A stretch of DNA of 21,942 bases from a virus, in the IMG/VR virus record IMGVR_UViG_3300013093_000312, positions 1 to 21,942 of that record; one strand, given 5' to 3'. Both the position numbers and the translations under genes were made by a program. Below the pieces are notes generated by a model. It made no database searches and was not told the DNA's origin. It was given only the letters and a program-made list of their open reading frames with translations. How positions within the stretch are numbered: the stretch's first letter is position 1; every line of letters begins with the position of its first letter. This document shows, piece by piece, positions 1 through 4,509 of this stretch.

Positions 1-116
1 AAGAATGGGTAGGGTTAACAGATGAGGAAATTGTTGATTTGGTAATAAAAAACGCAGGTTTTCCAACTAAATTAGCAAAAGCAATAGAAGCTAAATTAAA
101 GGAAAAGAACACATGA
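1..116 (+). CDS. Partial hypothetical phage protein (3' end only)
   Basis: An open frame runs in from the left edge. The first whole codon is at base 3 and the stop TGA is at 114-116. The visible 37 residues read EWVGLTDEEIVDLV onward and end in a Lys-rich helix-like tail. The stop overlaps the next ATG (ATGA at 113-116), which supports it as a real upstream operon member rather than chance. No start is visible and I assign no function. Confidence 0.6.
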   Translation, partial: EWVGLTDEEIVDLVIKNAGFPTKLAKAIEAKLKEKNT

Positions 117-370
117 ATATCACAGAAGAATGGAAAATTGACGAGAAAAACAAAGTAAAAGCCGTTTGGAATAAAGACAAGACCAAACTAATTAGCGTAG
201 AAGTCATGGCTGAGGAAAAAAAAGACTTTGCAGTCAGCGCTTGCGTAAAGTTCAAACTTGGCGTTCAGGGTGATTATTTGGAGTTTTCTAAGATAGGAAA
301 CCACAACGTAGAGTTTGTCTTTGACGGCACAACTCAGAAGCTCAAGGCTTTGAGGAGAATCAAAGAATGA
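113..370 (+). CDS. Hypothetical protein, 85 aa
   Basis: The 85-residue protein is charged and Lys-rich, with no signal peptide, membrane helix or motif I recognise. Alternating hydrophobic and polar residues in the second half (for example the stretch HNVEFVFDG) suggest a small beta-rich fold. An AAGGA ribosome site lies about 10 bases before the ATG. The start overlaps the preceding stop and its own stop overlaps the next start (ATGA at 367-370), so it is part of a tightly coupled run of small genes. Function is unknown; the operon context is the only clue, and it points to an accessory gene outside the structural block. Confidence 0.7.
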   Translation: MNITEEWKIDEKNKVKAVWNKDKTKLISVEVMAEEKKDFAVSACVKFKLGVQGDYLEFSKIGNHNVEFVFDGTTQKLKALRRIKE

Positions 371-630
371 GATATTTACTGCTTATTGCCCTGTTAGTTG
401 GGTGCGCTCAGACCCGTGTAGAGCCTTTAGGCGTGCCAATTGTGCCTGTGAGGGTTGAGCCACAAGCGCAGCAAATGAGTCGCTCTGAGGTCGTTTCTGC
501 CACTATCCAATGCGAACAAGACGGGCTGAGAGCTGTTCCGGTCATGTCTAAACGCATTATTAGTGGGATGTATAGCGATATTGTGATAGATATCCAATGC
601 TTACCTAAGAGGCAGTCGTACTTCCAATGA
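367..630 (+). CDS. Small predicted lipoprotein, 87 aa
   Basis: The N-terminus has the form of a type II signal peptide: MRYLLLIAL followed by a lipobox L10-V11-G12-C13, so Cys13 would be lipidated and become the mature N-terminus. Ala at +2 predicts outer-membrane sorting in a Gram-negative host. The mature part has a Pro/Val-rich stretch (about residues 18-32) and two further Cys (49 and 78) that could form a disulphide in the periplasm. The start overlaps the previous stop and the stop overlaps the following one-helix peptide. Possible roles are an outer-membrane spanin subunit or a superinfection-exclusion lipoprotein, but no family is recognised and neither is proven. Confidence 0.72.
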   Translation: MRYLLLIALLVGCAQTRVEPLGVPIVPVRVEPQAQQMSRSEVVSATIQCEQDGLRAVPVMSKRIISGMYSDIVIDIQCLPKRQSYFQ

Positions 631-734
631 ACATCTTACTCATTTATTTTTTGTTGGTTTTGGGTGCAAGCGTGGCTTTTTTGGGATTTTCCTCGGTCAT
701 TCTGTTTAAAATATTTGTTGAAAATAAAGAATAA
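627..734 (+). CDS. One-helix membrane micropeptide, 35 aa
   Basis: The ATG at 627 overlaps the lipoprotein stop in an ATGA junction and the frame ends TAA at 732-734. The peptide starts MNILLIYFLLVLG, stays hydrophobic to about residue 31 and ends in the charged tail ENKE, so it is a single transmembrane segment with almost no soluble part. Translational coupling to the lipoprotein suggests the two act together at the envelope, for example in lysis or exclusion. That is inference from position only. The gene's 3' end overlaps a predicted promoter for the next gene. Confidence 0.55.
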   Translation: MNILLIYFLLVLGASVAFLGFSSVILFKIFVENKE

Positions 735-745
735 TCAGATAAAAT
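718..745 (+). promoter_or_regulatory. Predicted sigma70-type promoter
   Basis: TTGAAA (718-723) matches 5 of 6 bases of the -35 consensus and TAAAAT (740-745) matches 5 of 6 of the -10 consensus, with a 16-base spacer. Transcription would begin near 751-753, directly at the hairpin described next, and would drive the gene at 799. It overlaps the end of the 35-aa peptide gene, so it is an internal promoter. The prediction is by eye with no transcript data. Confidence 0.5.
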
Positions 746-751
746 GACTGT

Positions 752-779
752 GCTCGAAAGAGCTTTTCTTGCAAGAAAA
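752..779 (+). promoter_or_regulatory. 5' leader hairpin plus 16-bp perfect palindrome
   Basis: GCTC-GAAA-GAGC (752-763) is a short hairpin with a GNRA tetraloop, followed by four T. It is abutted by TTTTCTTGCAAGAAAA (764-779), which is perfectly self-complementary over all 16 bases. A dyad with no loop fits a dimeric repressor operator better than an RNA hairpin, though it could also pair as RNA. It lies just downstream of the predicted start of transcription, where a bound repressor would block the promoter at 718-745. The AAGGA ribosome site for the next gene follows at about 789-793. Confidence 0.45.
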
Positions 780-798
780 CTTATTTTTAAGGATTATT

Positions 799-1146
799 AT
801 GTATTCAACTCGTGCAGAATCAGGGGAAAAACTCCCAAAGCGTGCAACTTCTAGTGACATGACTGGCGAAAAGAAAGTTCGTGTGCCTAAAGCTGACAAA
901 GAGTACGGTGGCGTTCCATCTACAACAGGCGCAAAATCTCCTAAAGGCGCAACATCTAGCGACACCAGCGGAGAGCGTAAAGCCCCGATCATGGGTGGAG
1001 TTGGAATGGGTAAGGCTGACGGAATGGGTATGCGCCCAGCTGCTCACGCTGGTCATCATGATGGCCGTATGGGCGAGATGAACGATGGTTCTAAAGAGCG
1101 TGAAGTATATTCTCACGTTCGTGTAGGTCACGCCCAAGAAATGTAA
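799..1146 (+). CDS. Hypothetical Gly/Met/His-rich protein with duplicated motif, 115 aa
   Basis: I use the ATG at 799, which has an AAGGA site at about 6 bases, instead of an in-frame TTG at 769 that falls inside the palindrome. The protein is very polar and probably disordered. A 15-residue motif occurs twice, at residues 12-26 and 47-61 (PKRATSSD and PKGATSSD cores followed by a GEKK/GERK end), 35 residues apart. Residues 64-94 are rich in Gly, Met and His (GGVGMGKADGMGM, HAGHHDG), which could bind metal but may simply be flexible. It has its own predicted promoter and is followed by a GC hairpin, so it may be a separate transcription unit. The family is not recognised and the function is unknown. 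Confidence 0.72.
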   Translation: MYSTRAESGEKLPKRATSSDMTGEKKVRVPKADKEYGGVPSTTGAKSPKGATSSDTSGERKAPIMGGVGMGKADGMGMRPAAHAGHHDGRMGEMNDGSKEREVYSHVRVGHAQEM

Positions 1147-1150
1147 AGCG

Positions 1151-1181
1151 TAGAGAACCCGTGGGAGCACACGGGCCTCTA
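1151..1181 (+). terminator. Stem-loop after the 115-aa gene (terminator-like, no T tract)
   Basis: CCCGTG (1158-1163) pairs with CACGGG (1170-1175) around a six-base loop, and the outer TAGAG (1151-1155) pairs with CTCTA (1177-1181). The two stems are separated by a small AA/C internal loop. The hairpin begins five bases after the stop codon. No run of T follows, so it may be a Rho-independent-like pause, an mRNA 3' end stabiliser or a processing site instead of a full terminator. Confidence 0.45.
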
Positions 1182-1210
1182 CTAACCAAAACAACTACCA
1201 AGGAGTTGAT

Positions 1211-1522
1211 GTGGCTAATAGTAATTGTAGGTTATGTAGACATTTTGATCTACAACCGAATCAGGATTTAGGCCAATGTAGGCGTTATCCAACGTATCAG
1301 AACCGTCACGCTACGGAGTGGTGCGGAGAATTTGCAGTTGTTGAGAAGACAACTTTGACCGTGGGTAATCTGCCTACGGTCTTTTCTGATCTACCCGATA
1401 CGATAGAGAATTTGGTCGCAGAAGCAGAGAAAAGAGAGGGTTTGGACATTGCCAAGCCTGTGGACATTTTGGCCAAAAGAAAGCCCGGAAGACCTAAACT
1501 TAGTGGGAGACAGATCCCATGA
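1211..1522 (+). CDS. Small Cys-cluster protein with AT-hook-like tail, 103 aa
   Basis: The start is GTG at 1211 behind AAGGAG five bases upstream; an ATG at 1209 is in another frame and soon stops. The N-terminal 41 residues hold four Cys in the spacing C6-x2-C9, C23 and C38, within the pattern CRLC, GQCRRYP and WCGEF, as in small phage zinc-binding proteins. The middle is acidic and helical (about 60-80). The C-terminus has KRKPGRPK at 89-96, whose GRP core flanked by basic residues is the AT-hook pattern for minor-groove binding. A small zinc- and DNA-binding protein is a reasonable inference, perhaps regulatory. The stop overlaps the GroES-like start in an ATGA junction. Confidence 0.75.
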   Translation: MANSNCRLCRHFDLQPNQDLGQCRRYPTYQNRHATEWCGEFAVVEKTTLTVGNLPTVFSDLPDTIENLVAEAEKREGLDIAKPVDILAKRKPGRPKLSGRQIP

Positions 1523-1797
1523 AGCCCATAAAAGACAAAATAATAGTCAAACCCGTACCTAGAATTCAATCAGTTCTTTACATTCAGACTGCTGAGGTAG
1601 ATACTTGTGGTTATGTAACTGCAGTTGGGGACGAGGCTGCTGAGGAGGGTTTAAAGGTTGGGGATAAGGTCTGGTTTGGGACTTTAGCCAAGGACTACAA
1701 AGACGAATACCTGAAATATCACAATTTTAAGGACGGGGACGAGAAATTTCTCGTTATGTCTTGGCAGGATGTCTGTTTCGTTGAGGAGGTTGAATAA
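1519..1797 (+). CDS. GroES-like co-chaperonin (Cpn10 family), 92 aa
   Basis: The start MKPIKDKIIVKP has the usual Cpn10 opening, followed by GYVTAVGDEA, GLKVGDKVWFG and a C-terminal FLVMSWQDVCFVEE. This order (N-terminal strand, VxAVG turn, KVGDKVxFG strand, terminal strand) and the length near 95 residues fit GroES. The mobile-loop region (about 17-29) differs from bacterial GroES, as is common in phage versions. Such proteins cap the host GroEL ring so that phage proteins fold, as known for T4 gp31. Here the likely client is the coat or a fibre, which is inference. It overlaps the gene before (4 bases) and shares one base with the gene after. Confidence 0.82.
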   Translation: MKPIKDKIIVKPVPRIQSVLYIQTAEVDTCGYVTAVGDEAAEEGLKVGDKVWFGTLAKDYKDEYLKYHNFKDGDEKFLVMSWQDVCFVEEVE

Positions 1798-1970
1798 TGG
1801 ATTTAAAAGATATTCAGCAACTTGAAGACCCTAATTTAAGAATTGCTTTATTAACTAAGCCAAATATTACGTTTGGTGAGTTTTTAAAAGAAAAAGAACC
1901 AATTATTGATAAAAAAAATTACGCATTTGGATATAAAAATTACTTTGAGGAAAAAAATGCCATTAGTTAA
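1797..1970 (+). CDS. Hypothetical small protein, 57 aa
   Basis: The ATG at 1797 shares its A with the TAA of the GroES-like gene (TAATG), giving a coupled start, and the frame ends TAA at 1968-1970. The peptide begins [19 protein letters not shown] and is very rich in Lys, Ile and Asn. The underlying DNA is visibly more AT-rich than its neighbours. It has no signal peptide or membrane helix. It overlaps the next gene by 14 bases. I do not recognise it and rate it as real mainly because of the coupled start and the tiled arrangement. Confidence 0.5.
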   Translation: MDLKDIQQLEDPNLRIALLTKPNITFGEFLKEKEPIIDKKNYAFGYKNYFEEKNAIS

Positions 1971-2100
1971 ATCTACCAAAAAAGAAGCGTTTAAAAAGAA
2001 CATCGCAACAGAAGTTAAAGCAGGAAAGCCTGTTAAACAAGCCGTGGCAATAGCTTATTCCGAAAAACGTGAGGCTGAAAAGGCCAAAAAGAAGAAATGA
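1957..2100 (+). CDS. Small Lys-rich conserved-type phage protein, 47 aa
   Basis: I place the start at ATG 1957, preceded by a GAGG site, because [16 protein letters not shown] is the N-terminus typical of a very common short phage and environmental protein. An upstream in-frame alternative start at 1906 adds residues unlike that family. The body contains [19 protein letters not shown], a predicted amphipathic helix, then a highly basic tail ending AKKKK. Function is unknown; the charge suggests nucleic-acid or virion association. The stop overlaps the next ATG (ATGA). Confidence 0.7.
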   Translation: MPLVKSTKKEAFKKNIATEVKAGKPVKQAVAIAYSEKREAEKAKKKK

Positions 2101-2225
2101 GCACTTTAGCCGTACATTTATTGGTCGCTATGGGCGTGGATGAGCATTTATTCATGAAATGGCGATCAGGAAAGAACTTTCACTCAACCAAAAAAGGACC
2201 GGGTAGAAGACACAAGCAGGGCTAA
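2097..2225 (+). CDS. Hypothetical basic micro-protein, 42 aa
   Basis: The ATG at 2097 overlaps the previous stop (ATGA) and the frame ends TAA at 2223-2225. The peptide starts [20 protein letters not shown] and finishes with the basic stretch [11 protein letters not shown]. It has a short hydrophobic N-terminal segment but no clear lipobox or cleavage site. The chain of coupled small genes supports translation, but the size makes this uncertain. Its stop codon touches the first bases of the long stem in the following untranslated stretch. Confidence 0.45.
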   Translation: MSTLAVHLLVAMGVDEHLFMKWRSGKNFHSTKKGPGRRHKQG

Positions 2226-2360
2226 CAAGTATGAGGATTGAAGCGATGCGTAGCTGTCGGACGCGTTCCGTCTTTAAGTGCAGTCCTCATTCTTGTTGGT
2301 GGCTGAACCGATAACAATAGTACTCAAGAGTCGTTATCCCCGAAACTGCCAACTTTTTTT
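2224..2360 (+). ncRNA. Candidate structured non-coding RNA
   Basis: The 149 bases between genes hold no credible frame but strong structure. Bases 2224-2240 pair with 2281-2297 over 17 positions with one T-T mismatch (2230/2291) and one G-T wobble. Inside, ATGCGT (2246-2251) pairs with ACGCGT (2261-2266) around a 9-base loop. Next comes a second hairpin, whose outer stem is 2295-2302 with 2346-2353 and whose inner stem is GATAAC (2310-2315) with GTTATC (2333-2338). It ends in seven T (2354-2360). A long stem followed by an intrinsic terminator is the usual shape of a small phage RNA, or of a leader controlling the cassette that follows. I cannot match it to a named family. Confidence 0.5.
2295..2360 (+). 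terminator. Predicted Rho-independent terminator before the ParB cassette
   Basis: GTTGGTGG (2295-2302) pairs with CTGCCAAC (2346-2353), including two wobbles. An inner GATAAC/GTTATC stem extends the hairpin, and TTTTTTT follows directly at 2354-2360. It would end transcription of the accessory genes or of the candidate RNA. Bases 2295-2297 are also used by the long upstream stem, so the two helices compete at their base. Confidence 0.55.
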
Positions 2361-2374
2361 AACAAGGAACATAA

Positions 2375-2566
2375 ATGATTAAGATTGATTTATCACACAC
2401 AGTAGAAGAACTAGACCTGATCCTCGCTGGACTCAGAAAACTACCATTTGAGCTTGTTGCAGATTTACATCACAGACTCAACGTAGAAGGAAAAGCTCAA
2501 TTTGACGCTCATCCTGAGAACCCAGCAAATCAAAAGCCCGAAGCAGATGCAAGTCCAGCAGCTTAA
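2375..2566 (+). CDS. Hypothetical small protein, 63 aa
   Basis: The ATG at 2375 follows an AAGGA site at a good distance. The first 45 residues (VEELDLILAGLRKLPFELVADL core) look like two amphipathic helices joined by a turn, of a type common in environmental phages. The tail is Pro/Ala-rich and probably disordered. It is the first gene after the predicted terminator and overlaps the ParB-like gene by 20 bases, so the two are probably translated together. No function is known. It could be a partner of the ParB-like protein, which is inference from overlap only. Confidence 0.65.
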   Translation: MIKIDLSHTVEELDLILAGLRKLPFELVADLHHRLNVEGKAQFDAHPENPANQKPEADASPAA

Positions 2567-3086
2567 AGTTGAAGACTTAATTCCTTACGTCAACAACTCT
2601 AGGAAGCACTCAGACGAGCAAGTGGCGCAGATTGCTGCTTCTATTAAAGAGTTTGGGTGGACAAACCCCATCTTAATTGACGGGGAAAAAGGGATTATTG
2701 CTGGACACGGGCGTTTGATGGCAGCTCGTAAGCTAGAAATGTCAGAAGTTCCGGTCATTGAGCTCAATCATTTAACGCCTACACAAAAGAAAGCATTAAT
2801 CATTGCAGACAATAAATTGGCATTAAATGCTGATTGGGAACAAGAATTACTAAAAATTGAGATTCAAGCGTTATCTGACGATGATTTTGATATTACTTTG
2901 CTAGGGTTTGACGAAATCGAGCTTGGTAAGATGTTTGACGAAATGGACGAAGAAGACGATATAAAATCTCAAAATTACAACGAAGTATTTAATATTATTG
3001 TTGAATGTGAAGACGAGGCAGAGCAAGAGAAGATATTTAATCGACTCAATACTGAGGGTTATAAATGCCGAGTGCAAAGTTTGTAA
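2547..3086 (+). CDS. ParB/Srx-fold protein (ParB-like nuclease domain), 179 aa
   Basis: I start at ATG 2547 (MQVQQLKVEDLIPYVNNSRKH), where the ParB fold normally begins; a TTG 45 bases upstream adds unrelated sequence. Motifs in order are the N-terminal strand with N16-N17-S18-R19 and H21, a helix EQVAQIAASIKEFGW, the core box GIIAGHGRLMAARKL (residues 49-63), and IADNKLALNADW (86-97). This is the form found at the front of phage ParB-methyltransferase proteins, but no methylase follows here. Instead an acidic linker (about 122-139) leads to a short terminal unit, VFNIIVECEDEAEQEKIF to CRVQSL. The gene overlaps both neighbours, by 20 and 22 bases. Such domains bind or nick DNA, or hydrolyse CTP. 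Its job here is probably to bring the ABC-GNAT partner to DNA, which is inference. Confidence 0.85.
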   Translation: MQVQQLKVEDLIPYVNNSRKHSDEQVAQIAASIKEFGWTNPILIDGEKGIIAGHGRLMAARKLEMSEVPVIELNHLTPTQKKALIIADNKLALNADWEQELLKIEIQALSDDDFDITLLGFDEIELGKMFDEMDEEDDIKSQNYNEVFNIIVECEDEAEQEKIFNRLNTEGYKCRVQSL

Positions 3087-4129
3087 TTGAGTCTAAAACC
3101 TCAGATTCATTTAAAGCAAACAAAGTCAAATCAATGTTTGACTGTGAAATGAATGTTGTTTCTAAAACTTTTGATGTAAATATTCCAATTGAAGATATTA
3201 AATGGAATATAGAATTGATTGTCGGAGCGTCAGGAACTGGAAAAACTACGATTGCCAAGCAAATATTCAAGAATTATGAGTTTTTTGAGGGTTTTGAATG
3301 GGTTGGGCAGTCAATCATTGATGATTTTGGCGATCATTCAGCTAAAGATATAACAGAAATACTGTCAAAAGTAGGGTTTGCGTCTCCCCCTGACTGGTTA
3401 AAGCCCTTTTTTGTGCTTTCAAACGGTCAGAAAATGAGGGCTGAGTTGGCCAGATTGATCTTAAACTGCAAAGAGCCATTCATTTATGACGAGTTCACCT
3501 CAGTCGTTGACAGACAAGTAGCGTGTATAGGGTCAGCTGCTATTCAAAAGTTCATTAGGAAGCAAAATAAGCAGTTTATAGCGCTTTCCTGTCACTATGA
3601 TATAGAAGAATGGTTAGAGCCAGATTGGGTATTTGACTGTAATACGATGCAATTTTCTCGGAGGTCACTTTGTCGACCACCCATTGAATGTAAGATCAGA
3701 GAAGCAAGCCAGTCAGAATGGGGTCAATTCATGGACTTTCACTATCTGAGTCATGAACACAACAAAGCAGCCCATAAATATATCTGTGAGATTGAGAATC
3801 ATCCAGTTGCTTGGTGTTCAGTATTGCATTTTCCGCACCCTTCTGTTAAAAATATGAAAAAGATTCACAGAATCGTGGTGAAGCCAGATTATCAGGGAAT
3901 TGGGCTCGGGACGATGTTTATGAGCGAGATCGCAAAGAAATACAAAAGACAGAAAATGCGTATTTCCCTTGTGACAAGTTCTCCAGCGTTTATTCATGGT
4001 CTGAAACACAGTAAAAACTGGGTAATGACACGAAAACCAAGCAGAGTTCCACAATCCAACAATGGTCTAGCTATCAGCAAATCACATTCAGTAGATAGAC
4101 TAACGGCAACATTTGAGTACAAAACGTAA
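3065..4129 (+). CDS. ABC-type ATPase fused to GNAT acyltransferase, 354 aa
   Basis: Residues about 45-195 form a compact ABC ATPase: Walker A GASGTGKT (54-61), signature LSNGQ (118-122, a variant of LSGGQ), Walker B with catalytic pair in FIYDEF (D142, E143), D149 in the D-loop position and H-loop H177. There are no membrane helices, so it is not a transporter. Residues about 208-330 form a GNAT domain, with acyl-CoA loop VVKPDYQGIGLG (271-282) and upstream HYLSHEHN (226-233). GNAT fusions to ATPases modify macromolecules (TmcA acetylates tRNA), and Mu Mom, which modifies adenine, has a GNAT fold. A GAGGG site precedes the ATG, which overlaps the ParB-like gene by 22 bases. Domain assignment is firm. 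A DNA-modification role is inferred from ParB and terminase linkage; tRNA or protein as target is possible. Confidence 0.85.
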   Translation: MPSAKFVIESKTSDSFKANKVKSMFDCEMNVVSKTFDVNIPIEDIKWNIELIVGASGTGKTTIAKQIFKNYEFFEGFEWVGQSIIDDFGDHSAKDITEILSKVGFASPPDWLKPFFVLSNGQKMRAELARLILNCKEPFIYDEFTSVVDRQVACIGSAAIQKFIRKQNKQFIALSCHYDIEEWLEPDWVFDCNTMQFSRRSLCRPPIECKIREASQSEWGQFMDFHYLSHEHNKAAHKYICEIENHPVAWCSVLHFPHPSVKNMKKIHRIVVKPDYQGIGLGTMFMSEIAKKYKRQKMRISLVTSSPAFIHGLKHSKNWVMTRKPSRVPQSNNGLAISKSHSVDRLTATFEYKT

Positions 4130-4164
4130 TAAAATAGTCCTAAACATTTACCCCCTATAAAAAT

Positions 4165-4509
4165 ATGCTTGAACATGAACCAAACGATGAACTAAGAAAA
4201 ACGGCAAAAAGAGCTGCTGGTCTGGGTCTTCCGCACGAGCAGATCGGGGCGCTGATTGGCATTAGTGATAAGACATTACGCAAGTATTACGCTCCCGAAC
4301 TGGCTTTGGGTAAAGCGCAAGCATCGGCTCGTATTGCTCAGACGCTGTTTAACAAAGCTGAGAAGGGTGACACGACCGCTATGATTTGGTGGACAAAAGC
4401 GCAGATGGGTTGGGGAGAGACCAACACGACTAAGATAGCAAACCCAGATGGCTCTGCAATTGAAGGTTTCCAAATAGTGTTTAAAAATGCTGAATCTAGC
4501 GGAAGTTGA
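4165..4509 (+). CDS. Terminase small subunit-like HTH protein, 114 aa
   Basis: Residues about 20-42 (GLPHEQIGALIGISDKTLRK) form a clear helix-turn-helix. A helical region with ALGKAQASARIAQTLFNKA and a WWTKAQMGW segment follows, the usual arrangement of small HTH proteins lying directly before TerL in environmental phages. The role is recognition of phage DNA for packaging and assembly with TerL. It overlaps the TerL start by 23 bases. No Shine-Dalgarno sequence is evident before the ATG (the upstream bases are CCCCCTATAAAAAT), so translation may be weak or leaderless. Sequence alone cannot exclude a generic HTH regulator, but position makes TerS the best call. Confidence 0.78.
   Translation: MLEHEPNDELRKTAKRAAGLGLPHEQIGALIGISDKTLRKYYAPELALGKAQASARIAQTLFNKAEKGDTTAMIWWTKAQMGWGETNTTKIANPDGSAIEGFQIVFKNAESSGS

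Noticed and set aside
769-798. TTG start that would lengthen the 115-aa protein by ten residues
   Set aside because: It lies inside the 16-bp palindrome and has no ribosome site. The ATG at 799 has AAGGA at the right distance.
820-1194. 124-codon antisense frame opposite the 115-aa gene
   Set aside because: It runs antisense to a supported gene, has an unnatural Cys/His/Thr composition and no start signals; it is a shadow frame.
1906-1956. Longer version of the 47-aa Lys-rich protein
   Set aside because: The typical MPLVKS start with a GAGG site is at 1957, and the added residues fall within the overlapping 57-aa gene.
2224-2297. tRNA or tmRNA in the structured gap
   Set aside because: No acceptor/T-arm pattern with a GTTC-type loop or CCA end, and the stem is far longer than an acceptor stem.
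2502-2546. TTG start that would extend the ParB-like protein by 15 residues
   Set aside because: The extra residues come from another frame of the upstream gene and lie before the normal beginning of the fold. ATG 2547 is the better start.
3065-3680. ABC transporter ATP-binding subunit
   Set aside because: There is no membrane partner nearby, the domain is unusually compact and it is fused to a GNAT domain, so transport is unlikely.
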